DNA of 64,000 bases from Paenibacillus sacheonensis (lineage in GTDB: Bacteria; Bacillota; Bacilli; Paenibacillales; Paenibacillaceae). Each line of letters starts with the position of its first letter. The stretch's first letter is position 1. This document shows positions 36,349 through 45,061 of the stretch, piece after piece. Made by a program: the position numbers and the translations under genes. Where the stretch lies: the NCBI RefSeq assembly GCF_009909195.1, contig NZ_JAAAMU010000004.1:62001-126000 (forward strand). Reading direction: 5' to 3'. Under the pieces are notes generated by a model. It did no database searches, was not told where the DNA came from, and worked only from the letters and a program-made list of their open reading frames with translations.

Positions 36349-37941
36349 TTAATAAAGAATGATTTCTTTCGCTTTATTAAGATCAGGCAGTTTGACGAGC
36401 TCGGTGATGACATCCTTGGAGACGCCTTTGTCGACAGTCAGCACCATGATAGCCGATCCGCCTTCCAGTTCGCGGCCAACCTGCATCGCCGCGATGTTGA
36501 CGCCGTTGTTGCCAAGCAGCATGCCGACGCTGCCGATAATGCCTGGCTTGTCGTTGTGCGAGATGAGAATCAGGTTGCCCTCAGGCGCGACGTCTACCGG
36601 GAAGCGGTCGATTTGCACGATCCGCGGACCGTAACCGGTCAGCATCGTGCCTGTTACGATACGCGTGGCCACTTTCGAACGAAGCGTAACCGTAATGGAG
36701 TTCGTGAAGTCGCGGGCCGCATGCGAGTTGTTCACGACGATGTTCACATGACGTTCTTTGGCCAAATGCATCGAGTTGACGACATTGACGTGGTCCGAAC
36801 CGAGGTGGTGGGCAAGCACGCCGCGTACGATGTAACGCGTCAACGGCTGCGTATCCACTTCTGCCAGTTCGCCGGCAAAGTTGACCGTGATTTCATCAAC
36901 CGCGCCTTCCGTCAGCTGGGAGACGAAGCTGCCCAGCTTCTCGCCGAGCGTGAAGTAAGGCTGCAGAATGCTCAGGACGTTCGCTGGAATCGGAGGCATG
37001 TTCACGGCGTTCATGAACGGTTTGTCGCGCAAAATGTTCAATACTTGCTCGGAAACGTCGATCGCTACGTTCTCCTGCGCTTCGACAGTGGAGGCGCCGA
37101 GATGCGGCGTGACGATGATTTTCGGATGCTTTAGGAACGGGTGATCCGCCTCAGGCGGCTCGACCTCGAATACGTCGAACGCCGCGCCTGCCACGATGCC
37201 TTGATCCGCTGCTTCCACGAGCGCAAGCTCATCGATAATGCCGCCGCGGGCACAGTTGACGATGCGCATGCCTTTCTTCATGACCTCGAATTGAGGACGG
37301 GAAATCATGTGGCGAGTCTCGGGCGTAAGCGGCGTATGAACCGTCATGAAGTCCGCGTTGCGGACGATGTCGTCTACGCTCGAGAGACGAATGCCGAGCT
37401 TCTCCGCGCGCTCTTCCGTCAGGAAGGGGTCATAGCCCCAGATATCCATGCCGAATGCTTTGGCGCGCTTAGCTACTTCACTGCCGATCCGGCCCATGCC
37501 CATGACGCCCAGGATTTTGCCGCGAAGCTCGACGCCCAGGAACGATTTGCGGTCCCATTCGCCGCCGACCGTTTTCAAATAAGCTTGGGGAATATGGCGG
37601 GCAACCGCCATCATCATAGCAAACGTATGCTCGCAAGTCGTAATGGTGTTGCCGTCCGGCGCATTAATGACGATAATGCCGCGTTGGGTTGCTGCTTCCA
37701 AATCAATGTTATCGACGCCGACGCCCGCGCGTCCGACGACTTTAAGCTGTTTGCCGGCTTCCATAATACGGGCGGTCACGCGGGTCTGGCTGCGAACGAG
37801 CAGCGCATCGTATTCCCCGATGATGGCGACGAGCTCGTCTTCGCTAAGACCCGTTTTTTTGTCAACGGCGACATCCTCCGCATCCACGAGCTTTTGAATG
37901 CCTAAATCGCTGATGGGATCTGAGACCAATACTTTAAACAT
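36349..37941 (-). CDS. serA: D-3-phosphoglycerate dehydrogenase
   Basis: First step of the phosphorylated serine pathway. NAD-binding [12 protein letters not shown] (about 145-156), catalytic Arg/Glu/His region (about 230-290, including GASTVEAQ), an intervening domain and a C-terminal ACT domain (about 455-530) for serine feedback. The long 530-aa form is typical of Bacilli. The start MFKVLVSD at 37941 has AGGAGG just upstream; the open frame continues another 35 codons into the leader but without family similarity. Confidence 0.96.
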   Translation of the reverse strand: MFKVLVSDPISDLGIQKLVDAEDVAVDKKTGLSEDELVAIIGEYDALLVRSQTRVTARIMEAGKQLKVVGRAGVGVDNIDLEAATQRGIIVINAPDGNTITTCEHTFAMMMAVARHIPQAYLKTVGGEWDRKSFLGVELRGKILGVMGMGRIGSEVAKRAKAFGMDIWGYDPFLTEERAEKLGIRLSSVDDIVRNADFMTVHTPLTPETRHMISRPQFEVMKKGMRIVNCARGGIIDELALVEAADQGIVAGAAFDVFEVEPPEADHPFLKHPKIIVTPHLGASTVEAQENVAIDVSEQVLNILRDKPFMNAVNMPPIPANVLSILQPYFTLGEKLGSFVSQLTEGAVDEITVNFAGELAEVDTQPLTRYIVRGVLAHHLGSDHVNVVNSMHLAKERHVNIVVNNSHAARDFTNSITVTLRSKVATRIVTGTMLTGYGPRIVQIDRFPVDVAPEGNLILISHNDKPGIIGSVGMLLGNNGVNIAAMQVGRELEGGSAIMVLTVDKGVSKDVITELVKLPDLNKAKEIILY

Positions 37942-38112
37942 GTTGGATTGCCTCCTGAGCGTTTGTATGATGGGTGTATAGTAGAAGTGAAAGACCCTCG
38001 TCCATCCCGCCGCACAGCGCAGCGTCGTAGGCGAGAGTCTGTTCACACGATCACACGTCTAGCTTATGATTGAAACCTGTGGAGCCAGCTATTTTCAGGC
38101 TGCTTTAATGTT
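37942..38112 (-). promoter_or_regulatory. long structured leader of serA
   Basis: About 170 bases lie between the predicted serA start point and the AUG. A stem GACTCTCG/CGAGGGTC (one G-U pair; 38033-38040 and 37995-38002) encloses a GC-rich 30-base region, and AGCC/GGCT pair nearer the 5' end. No T-box or known riboswitch signature is seen. Confidence 0.4.
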
Positions 38113-38118
38113 TCTCCT

Positions 38119-38146
38119 ATTATAGCAAGAACAACTATAAATGCAA
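38119..38146 (-). promoter_or_regulatory. promoter of serA
   Basis: Minus strand: TTGCAT (38146-38141), 16 bases, perfect TATAAT (38124-38119). Confidence 0.65.
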
Positions 38147-38156
38147 TGCTTAAAAC

Positions 38157-38185
38157 TTGCTCAAATGTGAAAATTTCGTTATGAT
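38157..38185 (+). promoter_or_regulatory. promoter of the rhodanese gene
   Basis: TTGCTC (38157-38162), 17 bases, TATGAT (38180-38185). Only ten bases separate its -35 from that of the divergent serA promoter. Confidence 0.6.
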
Positions 38186-38209
38186 CGACCGTAAACGGGA
38201 GGGATTGAA

Positions 38210-38536
38210 TTGGAACGCTGGAACCAAATGGAGCCGGATGTTTTCTGGCAATTGCTGCGAGAAAGCAAGCTTGATCCGGAGCAAATCATAGATGTCCGTG
38301 AGCCGCAGGAATGGGACTATTATCATCTGCGGGGAAGCACGCTGATGCCGCTGTCGACGTTCCAGGATACATGGGAACGGGTGCCGGAGGACAAGCCGGT
38401 TTATGTCATCTGCGCGCATGGCGTCCGGAGTCAGGCCGTTTGCCGATACTTGAACGAAAAAGGATACGGAAGCATTACCAACGTCGTTGGCGGAATGGCT
38501 GCCGTATCCCACTATGATGGATTCCAATATGATTGA
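38210..38536 (+). CDS. rhodanese-like domain protein
   Basis: A 108-aa single-domain rhodanese. LDPEQIIDVREPQEWDYYHLRGS (in parts, about 20-44) is the CH2A region, and the active loop CAHGVRS carries Cys68, as in persulfide carriers. TTG 38210 follows GGGAGGG by six bases. No signal peptide. Such small cytosolic forms relay sulfane sulfur; the partner is unknown. Its stop directly abuts the stop of the convergent gene. Confidence 0.9.
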   Translation: MERWNQMEPDVFWQLLRESKLDPEQIIDVREPQEWDYYHLRGSTLMPLSTFQDTWERVPEDKPVYVICAHGVRSQAVCRYLNEKGYGSITNVVGGMAAVSHYDGFQYD

Positions 38537-39460
38537 TTATTCATTCTCCGGATAGAAGAACGGGAGCTGCGGAAGCAGCTCTTTGCCGTATAACACGGCT
38601 TTGCTTTCGCCGAAATCGCCAGCTCGCACGGCCTCCGTATTGACGAGCAGATCGACGACGGAATCGACGGTCCGCATCTTCATGGAAGCGGCTTGCCCGG
38701 ATTGGATGAACTGATCGATACGTGAAGTCAGGTCCTGCGGATAGAAGGAAGCCAGCGTCTTTCGGGCGTTCAGCTGGTTGGCCGCGAGCTTGTTTTTGAC
38801 CGTGAGCGGCAATGTTTTCCACTGCGCGATGCCGACGTCGGCCGTTTTTGCATAATCGCCAGGGATAGCGGGGTTGACGGACGAGCTCCATTTCAGCATG
38901 GCTGCGTAATAGTCCTGCTGCCCGCCAAGCGCGTATTTGACGCCGTCCACGTAGTAAGCATCCTTCGAAAGCGCCTTGACCAGTTTGTCTGCGGTCATGT
39001 TTTTCGAGGAGCCTGCTGCCCGCTGGGCCGCCTCCTTGAACATGCGCAGACTCTTGAGCAGCTGCAGTTGGGCGGATTCGAGAAGCGGCGAGTTCCGCGA
39101 CACGGAAGCGAGTTCAGCTTCCGCATAGGTTTGCTTCGCGGAACCCGAAAGTTCCTTCATGGTCGAGCTGACGTCGTTCAATTGACCCGTAGTCAGCTTG
39201 CGCATGGTAGAGAACCATTCGTTTTGAAATTCACGATAAGGCAAAAATACGGTATGATAGAAGGATACGAGATCCTGCTGTTGATATGCGGCCGCAACGC
39301 CTTTATTGCTGCTAAGATGTTTCGTGTTTTCGACCAATTTCGCTTCCGTTCTGTCGGAACCGACTTTGACGCCGTAGAAAAAAGCGCCGACTGCGAAAAC
39401 AAGCATGAACAGAAACCCAAGACTATAGAGCATTTCAGAATGTGTGAGTCGTTTCTCCAT
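38537..39460 (-). CDS. membrane-anchored protein of unknown function
   Basis: The 307-aa protein has one N-terminal transmembrane helix (about 12-32, MLYSLGFLFMLVFAVGAFFYGVKVG in parts) and a long extracytoplasmic helical domain rich in Ala, Lys, Gln and Leu. No catalytic motif or cysteine pair is seen. ATG 39460 follows GGGGAG on the minus strand. Alone on this strand between two plus-strand units. I do not recognise the family; a cell-envelope role is only a guess from topology. Confidence 0.8.
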   Translation of the reverse strand: MEKRLTHSEMLYSLGFLFMLVFAVGAFFYGVKVGSDRTEAKLVENTKHLSSNKGVAAAYQQQDLVSFYHTVFLPYREFQNEWFSTMRKLTTGQLNDVSSTMKELSGSAKQTYAEAELASVSRNSPLLESAQLQLLKSLRMFKEAAQRAAGSSKNMTADKLVKALSKDAYYVDGVKYALGGQQDYYAAMLKWSSSVNPAIPGDYAKTADVGIAQWKTLPLTVKNKLAANQLNARKTLASFYPQDLTSRIDQFIQSGQAASMKMRTVDSVVDLLVNTEAVRAGDFGESKAVLYGKELLPQLPFFYPENE

Positions 39461-39566
39461 GTTTCTCCCCTTCGAACCTTTTTTCGACAATTTTCCGGAA
39501 TGTCCCACTAGTATAGGATATAACCCATGAAAAGGAAATATCAACCTTGGATGGCAGGAGCAGGAC

Positions 39567-40160
39567 ATGAAAAAATTCGATATTCGTAAAATCAAGCTGA
39601 AAACGCTGCGCATCGACGAAATCGATGACCGGATGCTGCTCATTAATTTGTACGCGACGCAAGCGATTACTTTTGTTATCGGTTTTATTTGGTTGTTATT
39701 TCAGAGCCGCAATCCTTTTTATTTATTTAAACCCGGCGATACGCCCGATTTCGCGTATTGGGGATTCGGTCTGGCCGCAGCCGTCATCGCGGTCGACATG
39801 CTCGCCGCGCGGTTCGTGCCGGAGGAAGCCAACGATGACGGCGGCGTGAACGACCGGATTTTCCGCAATCGTCCGGTATGGCATATAGCCGTGTTGTCCC
39901 TGATCGTGGCCATCTGCGAGGAAACGCTGTTCAGAGGAGCCGTGCAATACCATATCGGTCCGTACTGGACGAGTATTATATTTGCGGCTATCCACGTCCG
40001 ATATCTAAGACATTGGATCCCAACGGGGCTCGTGTTCTGCATCAGTTACGCGCTCGGTTGGATCTACATCAAGACAGGCACTTTATTGGCGCCCATTCTC
40101 GCGCATTTCATCATCGACTTGGTCATGGGGCTTGTCATTCGTTTTCGGAGGGAAGCATGA
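39567..40160 (+). CDS. CPBP family intramembrane metalloprotease
   Basis: CAAX-protease/bacteriocin-processing family (ABI). Motif 1 EETLFRG (about 113-119), motif 2 FAAIHV (His about 136) and motif 3 LAPILAHFIID (His about 181) supply the catalytic residues, within five or six membrane helices. The 197-aa length is typical; B. subtilis has a related gene (ypbD) in the same neighbourhood. It is translationally coupled (ATGA) to the next small gene. Confidence 0.9.
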   Translation: MKKFDIRKIKLKTLRIDEIDDRMLLINLYATQAITFVIGFIWLLFQSRNPFYLFKPGDTPDFAYWGFGLAAAVIAVDMLAARFVPEEANDDGGVNDRIFRNRPVWHIAVLSLIVAICEETLFRGAVQYHIGPYWTSIIFAAIHVRYLRHWIPTGLVFCISYALGWIYIKTGTLLAPILAHFIIDLVMGLVIRFRREA

Positions 40161-40423
40161 GCAGAGTTCAGAAATTCGGCAAGAAAAAAGGCGCGTCGCA
40201 GGACGCTGCCGTGGATGAGAGCGCTGCGGCGCTGGAAGCGGAGTGGGGGCTGGAGACGAACGGGGAGGAGGCATCGCCGCTTCCATCCAGAAGGCGAACG
40301 CACCCTTCGAATAAACAGCAGGTGACCCGGTGGTTCTACAGGCTGCTGATCGTGCTGTTTATCGCGCTGCTTGTCGGTTTGCTGTGGTGGGGAAGGCAAT
40401 TCGAATACGGTCTCAACAACTAG
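40157..40423 (+). CDS. small single-pass membrane protein
   Basis: The 88-aa protein has a charged cytosolic N-terminal part (about 1-56) with FGKKKGA and a stretch rich in Ala and Glu, one transmembrane helix (about 60-78) and a short tail. CGGAGGGA precedes ATG 40157, which overlaps the CPBP protease stop. Family not recognised. The co-translation suggests it works with the protease or the phosphoesterase downstream. Confidence 0.8.
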   Translation: MSRVQKFGKKKGASQDAAVDESAAALEAEWGLETNGEEASPLPSRRRTHPSNKQQVTRWFYRLLIVLFIALLVGLLWWGRQFEYGLNN

Positions 40424-40453
40424 GGCGACAAAGTCCGGCGAGGAGGAATTCGA

Positions 40454-41293
40454 ATGCTGTTGGCGGTTATCGTAATCATTGCTGCAGCCGTGGCTGCCGC
40501 GATATTGGCTTATATGGTGTGGCTCGCTTACCGGTATCGATTGGATGAACAGGTCGTTGCGTGCGACCGGCTCCCGGATGCGTTCGACGGTACGACGCTG
40601 CTGTTCATCAGCGATGTGCACCGCAGGGCGATTCCGCAGGAATTGCTCGAGGCGGTTAAAGCCGCGGGCGGCGCAGACTTGGTCTTGATCGGGGGAGACT
40701 TGCGCGAGAAGGGGGTACCGGCTTCCCGCATCCGCGGCAACATCAGGCGGCTTCTGCAAATCGCTCCGATTTATATGGTTCATGGCAATCATGATTATGA
40801 TGAAGATATTCGAGGGTTCGAAGTGCTCCTGGAGGAGGAGAGGGTCCGCCTGCTGGCGAACGAATCGGTCATTTTGGAGAAGCGGGACGGCAGCAGAATC
40901 CGCCTGGCGGGGGTCGACGATCCGCGAACCAACCATGATAAGCCGGAGCTTGCGCTGGCCGATATGGAAGACGGGCGCGGGAAGCTGTTCACCATCCTTC
41001 TCGCGCATGATCCTATAATTGCAAAAAGGCTCAACGGCGACGAATACGTCGATCTAATTCTCTCCGGCCATACGCATGGCGGGCAGGTCGCGCTGCCGAT
41101 AATCGGACCGGCTTGGCGGGGCGAGGACGATTCCGGTTATTGGCGGGGATGGTTCCAATTGGCCGGGAAAGCGACGAAGCCGCAGCTGTTCGTCAGCTCC
41201 GGCTTCGGCACCTCGAGACTTCCGATCCGGCTGGGAACGGAAGCGCAGCTCCACCGTATCATTTTGCGGTCGGCGCATTCGAGCCGGAATTGA
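40454..41293 (+). CDS. membrane-anchored metallophosphoesterase (YpbG-like)
   Basis: Calcineurin-type phosphoesterase with one N-terminal helix (about 3-24). Metal-site motifs are FISDVH (about 50-55), GGDLRE (about 78-83), GNHDYD (about 111-116), the AHDP His (about 186) and GHTHGGQ (about 206-212). The 279-aa length fits the YkuE/YpbG group, which includes enzymes acting on lipid-linked or cyclic phosphodiesters; the substrate here is not known. AGGAGGAATTCGA precedes the ATG. Its last 35 bases overlap the convergent deacetylase gene. Confidence 0.9.
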   Translation: MLLAVIVIIAAAVAAAILAYMVWLAYRYRLDEQVVACDRLPDAFDGTTLLFISDVHRRAIPQELLEAVKAAGGADLVLIGGDLREKGVPASRIRGNIRRLLQIAPIYMVHGNHDYDEDIRGFEVLLEEERVRLLANESVILEKRDGSRIRLAGVDDPRTNHDKPELALADMEDGRGKLFTILLAHDPIIAKRLNGDEYVDLILSGHTHGGQVALPIIGPAWRGEDDSGYWRGWFQLAGKATKPQLFVSSGFGTSRLPIRLGTEAQLHRIILRSAHSSRN

Positions 41294-42233
41294 TGTCGAT
41301 CGCTGCCGGATCAATGAATCCGTAGCCTTTCGCTTCCAGCTTCGTCAGAAGCGAATCCAGCGCCTCTATCGTCCAGGGCAGCTCGTGCATGAGAATGTTG
41401 ACGCCCGGATGCAGCTGATCCAGCACGTTGGCAATCACTTTATCCGGCTTGTTCTTCGTGCTGCCGTCCCAATCCAGCGACCCGTTGGACCAGGTCATAT
41501 AGAGCATGCCCCGGCTGCGAACGAAGCTCTTTACCTTGTCGTTGCCCGAACCGAACGGGGGACGGAAGAATACGGGCGATGAGCCGGTTACGCGCTTCAC
41601 GATCTCCTGGACGTCGCCGACCTGTTTTTTGACGGTTTCTTCCGTTTCCTTCTTCAGATCGATATGGTCCCAGGAGTGATTGCCGATCGTCTGTCCGCGA
41701 GCGGCGATTTTCTCGAGCAATTCCGGATGCTGCTTCACGCGATAGCCGTTCACGAAGAAGATCGCTTTCGCTTTATGTTTGTCCAGGATATCGAGCAGTG
41801 CGGTGACCGTCTTGTCGGCTTTGGGGCCGTCGTCGAAGGTCAGCAGCACGACCTTGCCGCTCGTGGTTTCTTTATTAATAGGAACGAAGCTGTATACGCT
41901 GTTCATGCGGTACAGCTTTTTGTCGTTTTTCTTCGGTGGAGCGGCAGGGACGGGCGTATTCGCAGGCTTGGAACCGACAGTGCCGCTTCCGGCCGAAGCA
42001 GGCTTTTCCGGCTTCGCGGCGGCAGGTTGATTAGAGCCGGCCTTCGGAACGGTCTCCTCAACCGAAGCATCGGCTGCCGAGCGGTCGTTATTGCCTTTAT
42101 TTTCAGTGCCGAGGCTGCTTTCCGGAACGGCATGATCCGGTTTTGTCTCATTTTTGGCGGAAGCGCATCCTGCGATTACCGTCAGTACCAATATAATCGT
42201 CGCGGTCGTTCGTAATGTCTTGCCCAGCTGCAT
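41259..42233 (-). CDS. polysaccharide deacetylase lipoprotein
   Basis: Carbohydrate esterase family 4 (NodB) enzyme, probably acting on peptidoglycan or another wall glycan. A lipoprotein signal has the lipobox VIAGC (Cys23); residues about 25-105 are a disordered Pro/Ala/Lys linker; the NodB domain is about 125-315 with TFDDGP (about 132-137), the zinc motif HSWDH (about 180-184) and RPPFGSGN (about 212-219). The start at 42233 follows AGGAGG on the minus strand. It overlaps the metallophosphoesterase gene tail-to-tail. Confidence 0.93.
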   Translation of the reverse strand: MQLGKTLRTTATIILVLTVIAGCASAKNETKPDHAVPESSLGTENKGNNDRSAADASVEETVPKAGSNQPAAAKPEKPASAGSGTVGSKPANTPVPAAPPKKNDKKLYRMNSVYSFVPINKETTSGKVVLLTFDDGPKADKTVTALLDILDKHKAKAIFFVNGYRVKQHPELLEKIAARGQTIGNHSWDHIDLKKETEETVKKQVGDVQEIVKRVTGSSPVFFRPPFGSGNDKVKSFVRSRGMLYMTWSNGSLDWDGSTKNKPDKVIANVLDQLHPGVNILMHELPWTIEALDSLLTKLEAKGYGFIDPAAIDINSGSNAPTAK

Positions 42234-42419
42234 GTCCTTCGACCTCCTGATTGCACAGCCATGAGCTGCGAAGTTGGCTTTCATTGTACCTTATTATACC
42301 AGTCCTCTTCGCATCCGAACCTTCCACTTCCTAAATTTGTGCTGGAATGACCGTGGCGAGGCGAGGCAAGACTAACTTCGAATCGGAGTGCACCAGCATT
42401 TTGGAGGAGGATAATCCCG

Positions 42420-42737
42420 ATGAAATGGTCCGTATTTCTGCTTGGAGGTCTGGCCGGCGCCGCTGCCGCGTCGTATATGGCTAAGAAAAGACCGGGAATG
42501 TTTGCATGGGCGACGAGCGCTGCAGGGCAGGCGATGACGAGCGCGTCGAGAAAAGCGATGGGCGCGGTGGTCAGCCGAAAGTTCGGCGGCGAGATGATGT
42601 CATCGTCCCCAAAGCATTCAAACGCGCAGGCCAAAGATTCCTCGAACTCATGGGGACAAATTGAGCTGATGCTCAACAGCGATCCTGGCTTGAAGCGGCA
42701 GGTCGACGAGATCAAGGCGGAAGCGAAGACGCATTAA
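42420..42737 (+). CDS. small Gly/Ala-rich membrane-associated protein
   Basis: A 105-aa protein with an N-terminal hydrophobic segment (MKWSVFLLGGLAGAAAASYMA in part), then a polar helical region. The layout resembles YtxH-type proteins but the match is not certain. GGAGGAGG precedes the ATG. It is monocistronic and ends at a hairpin with a long T run. Function unknown. Confidence 0.75.
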   Translation: MKWSVFLLGGLAGAAAASYMAKKRPGMFAWATSAAGQAMTSASRKAMGAVVSRKFGGEMMSSSPKHSNAQAKDSSNSWGQIELMLNSDPGLKRQVDEIKAEAKTH

Positions 42738-42755
42738 TGATCTGCGAAAAAAACG

Positions 42756-42820
42756 AATCGTTTCCTTTCCAGCTGCGTATATACAGTAGCGGGAAGGCGG
42801 CGATTCTTTTTTTTGCGCAG
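42756..42820 (+). terminator. terminator after the small membrane protein gene
   Basis: GAATCG...CCTTTCC pairs with GGGAAGG...CGATTC (imperfect middle), followed by eight T. Confidence 0.7.
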
Positions 42821-42995
42821 TAGTGCATTCCTTTCCCAGACATGCTAACATAGCAATAAGAACAAATTATTCACCAAAACACAGCTTCTACATACGCTGT
42901 GTATAACAGATGCAACCCGCGTTCAGCGCGCTTTCGAAGACGGTTTTTGCTCCGCAACCACGAAGCAGATGCTATTCGAAAAGGAGGATCCATTC

Positions 42996-43601
42996 ATGAA
43001 AATCGAACGGCTCAATCAAGACAAAATCCGAATCTTCCTGACGTTCGACGACTTGCTGGAGCGTGGGATCCAGAAGGAAGACATGTGGCGCGAAATTCCG
43101 AAAGTGCATGAGCTTTTCAGCGAGATGATGGATCAAGCCTACAGCGAGCTCGGCTTTGACGCAAGCGGCCCGCTGGCCGTCGAAGTGTTTGCGCTTCCTG
43201 CACAAGGCATGGTCGTTATCGTTACGCGCGGCAAGGTGGGCGGAAAATCGGACGACCACTTGCAAGAAGAAGAGAATGACGAAGACGTCTATGAGATGGA
43301 AGTTACGCTGGAACAAAGCGACATCGTGCTTTATTCGTTCCGGGACATCGAGGATGTCATCTCCGTCTGCAAACAGCTTAAAGCAGTGGATTTGATTGAA
43401 GATGGACGTCTCTATGCCTACAATGGCAAATATATGCTCGCCTTCGAGCCGGTCGGCTTCGAGCTTCCCCGTTATCATGCCATGATTGCTTTGCTGGCTG
43501 AATACGGCGAAGCGGCATCCGTAACGACCGCAGTGCTTGAAGAATACGGCAAAGTGATTGTGCCCGCCAAAGCGGTGCTTGAAATTTGCACTCATTTTTG
43601 A
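42996..43601 (+). CDS. mecB: ClpC adaptor protein MecB (YpbH)
   Basis: MecA-family adaptor that delivers substrates to ClpCP. MKIERLNQDKIRIFLTFDDLLERGI (in part, 1-25), GPLAVEVFALPAQGMVVIVT and the C-terminal LAEYGEAA/EYGKVI segments match YpbH better than MecA, as does the gudB neighbour downstream. An acidic linker (about 85-103) separates the substrate-binding N-domain from the ClpC-binding C-domain. ATG 42996 follows AAAAGGAGG; 201 aa. Confidence 0.9.
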   Translation: MKIERLNQDKIRIFLTFDDLLERGIQKEDMWREIPKVHELFSEMMDQAYSELGFDASGPLAVEVFALPAQGMVVIVTRGKVGGKSDDHLQEEENDEDVYEMEVTLEQSDIVLYSFRDIEDVISVCKQLKAVDLIEDGRLYAYNGKYMLAFEPVGFELPRYHAMIALLAEYGEAASVTTAVLEEYGKVIVPAKAVLEICTHF

Positions 43602-43618
43602 TCGGCGTTTTCCCGTGA

Positions 43619-43659
43619 AAGCATCGGCAGCGGATTTTCCGCCTCGCTGGTGCTTTTTT
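43619..43659 (+). terminator. terminator after mecB
   Basis: AAGCATC/GGTGCTT enclosing a GCGGA/TCCGC hairpin, followed by TTTTTT. Confidence 0.8.
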
Positions 43660-43733
43660 GTTCTCTTTCGAATAACGTTGTTTCCAAAGTCGCATAGTTG
43701 GCGTAATGACCGTTCATACTGAAGGAAAAGGTG

Positions 43734-44996
43734 GTGAACATTCCTTTGACTGGAATGGATAACAACAACGTGCTTACCTCGACGCAGATCGTCATCGAAG
43801 AAGCGCTTCGGAAGCTGGGCTACGGCGACGATATGATCGAACTGCTGAAAGAACCGATGCGATTGCTGACGGTGCGCATCCCGGTGCGCATGGATGACGG
43901 CAAGACCCGCGTATTCATCGGATACCGCGCGCAGCATAACGATGCCGTCGGACCGACGAAGGGCGGCGTACGTTTCCATCCGGACGTCAACGAGATCGAA
44001 GTGAAGGCGCTGTCGATCTGGATGAGTCTTAAATGCGGCATTGCGAATCTGCCCTATGGCGGCGGTAAAGGCGGCATCATATGCGATCCCCGGAAAATGT
44101 CCTTCCGCGAGCTGGAGAGGCTGAGCCGCGGCTATGTCAGAGCGATCAGCCAAATCGTCGGACCGACGAAGGATATTCCTGCGCCTGACGTAATGACGAA
44201 CGCGCAGATCATGGCCTGGATGATGGATGAATACAGCCGGATCCGCGAATTCGATTCCCCCGGTTTTATTACGGGCAAACCGCTCGTGCTGGGCGGCTCG
44301 TTAGGCCGGGAAAGCGCGACAGCCAAAGGCGTCGCCATCATGATCGACGAAGCCATGTCGAAGAAAGGCATTGCCGTCGCGGGCTCCCGCGTCGTCATCC
44401 AAGGCTTCGGGAACGCTGGCAGCTTCCTCGCCAAATTCATGCATGATGCGGGTGCCAAAGTAATCGCTATTTCCGATGTGAACGGAGCGTTGTATAATGA
44501 ACAAGGATTGGACATCGAAGATTTAATGGACCGGCGTGATTCGTTCGGTACGGTGACCAATTTGTTCAAGGATACGATATCCAATGAAGAACTTCTGGCA
44601 TTGGAATGCGACGTGCTTGTGCCGGCCGCGATCGAGAACCAAATAACGGCAAGCAATGCGGACTCGATTCGTGCTAAAATCATTGTAGAGGCCGCCAATG
44701 GCCCGACTACGCTTGAAGCGACCCGCATGGTTACGGACAAGGGGATTTTGCTTATTCCCGATGTGCTCGCAAGTGCCGGCGGCGTCATCGTTTCGTATTT
44801 CGAATGGGTGCAGAACAATCAAGGCTATTATTGGACGGAAGCGGAAGTGGACGACAAGCTGCGGGAAATGATGGTCCGCGGATTCAATAATGTCTACGAA
44901 CTTCATACGCTCAAAAAAGTTGATATGCGGCTGGCTGCTTATATGGTCGGCGTGCGTAAAATGGCGGAAGCGGTCCGCCTGCGGGGATGGGTATAA
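43734..44996 (+). CDS. gudB: NAD-dependent glutamate dehydrogenase (GudB/RocG type)
   Basis: Oxidative deamination of glutamate to 2-oxoglutarate. The catalytic segment GPTKGGVRFHP, then LPYGGGKGGI (catalytic Lys about 125) and PAPDV; the Rossmann motif QGFGNAGS (about 222-229). The length of 420 aa is that of the hexameric class I enzymes. GTG 43734, seven bases after AAGGA, is preferred over GTG 43731. The position between mecB and prsW matches B. subtilis gudB. No duplication or frameshift is seen in the active-site region. Confidence 0.95.
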   Translation: MNIPLTGMDNNNVLTSTQIVIEEALRKLGYGDDMIELLKEPMRLLTVRIPVRMDDGKTRVFIGYRAQHNDAVGPTKGGVRFHPDVNEIEVKALSIWMSLKCGIANLPYGGGKGGIICDPRKMSFRELERLSRGYVRAISQIVGPTKDIPAPDVMTNAQIMAWMMDEYSRIREFDSPGFITGKPLVLGGSLGRESATAKGVAIMIDEAMSKKGIAVAGSRVVIQGFGNAGSFLAKFMHDAGAKVIAISDVNGALYNEQGLDIEDLMDRRDSFGTVTNLFKDTISNEELLALECDVLVPAAIENQITASNADSIRAKIIVEAANGPTTLEATRMVTDKGILLIPDVLASAGGVIVSYFEWVQNNQGYYWTEAEVDDKLREMMVRGFNNVYELHTLKKVDMRLAAYMVGVRKMAEAVRLRGWV

Positions 44997-45061
44997 GGAA
45001 ACGGCGTTAGCGTTTCCCCGCGGACGCGAACGCTTCCCTTCTGGATGGTGACAATCATACG

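Noticed and set aside
37942..38046. 35-codon N-terminal extension of SerA
   Set aside because: It lies in the leader before AGGAGG, and MFKVLVSD is the family start.
37942..38112. T-box riboswitch before serA
   Set aside because: The AGGGTGGNACCGCG antiterminator signature and a terminator alternative are absent.
42972..44153. Long minus-strand ORF across mecB and gudB
   Set aside because: A mirror frame of GC-rich coding DNA; His/Arg-rich with no domain, while both plus-strand genes are certain.
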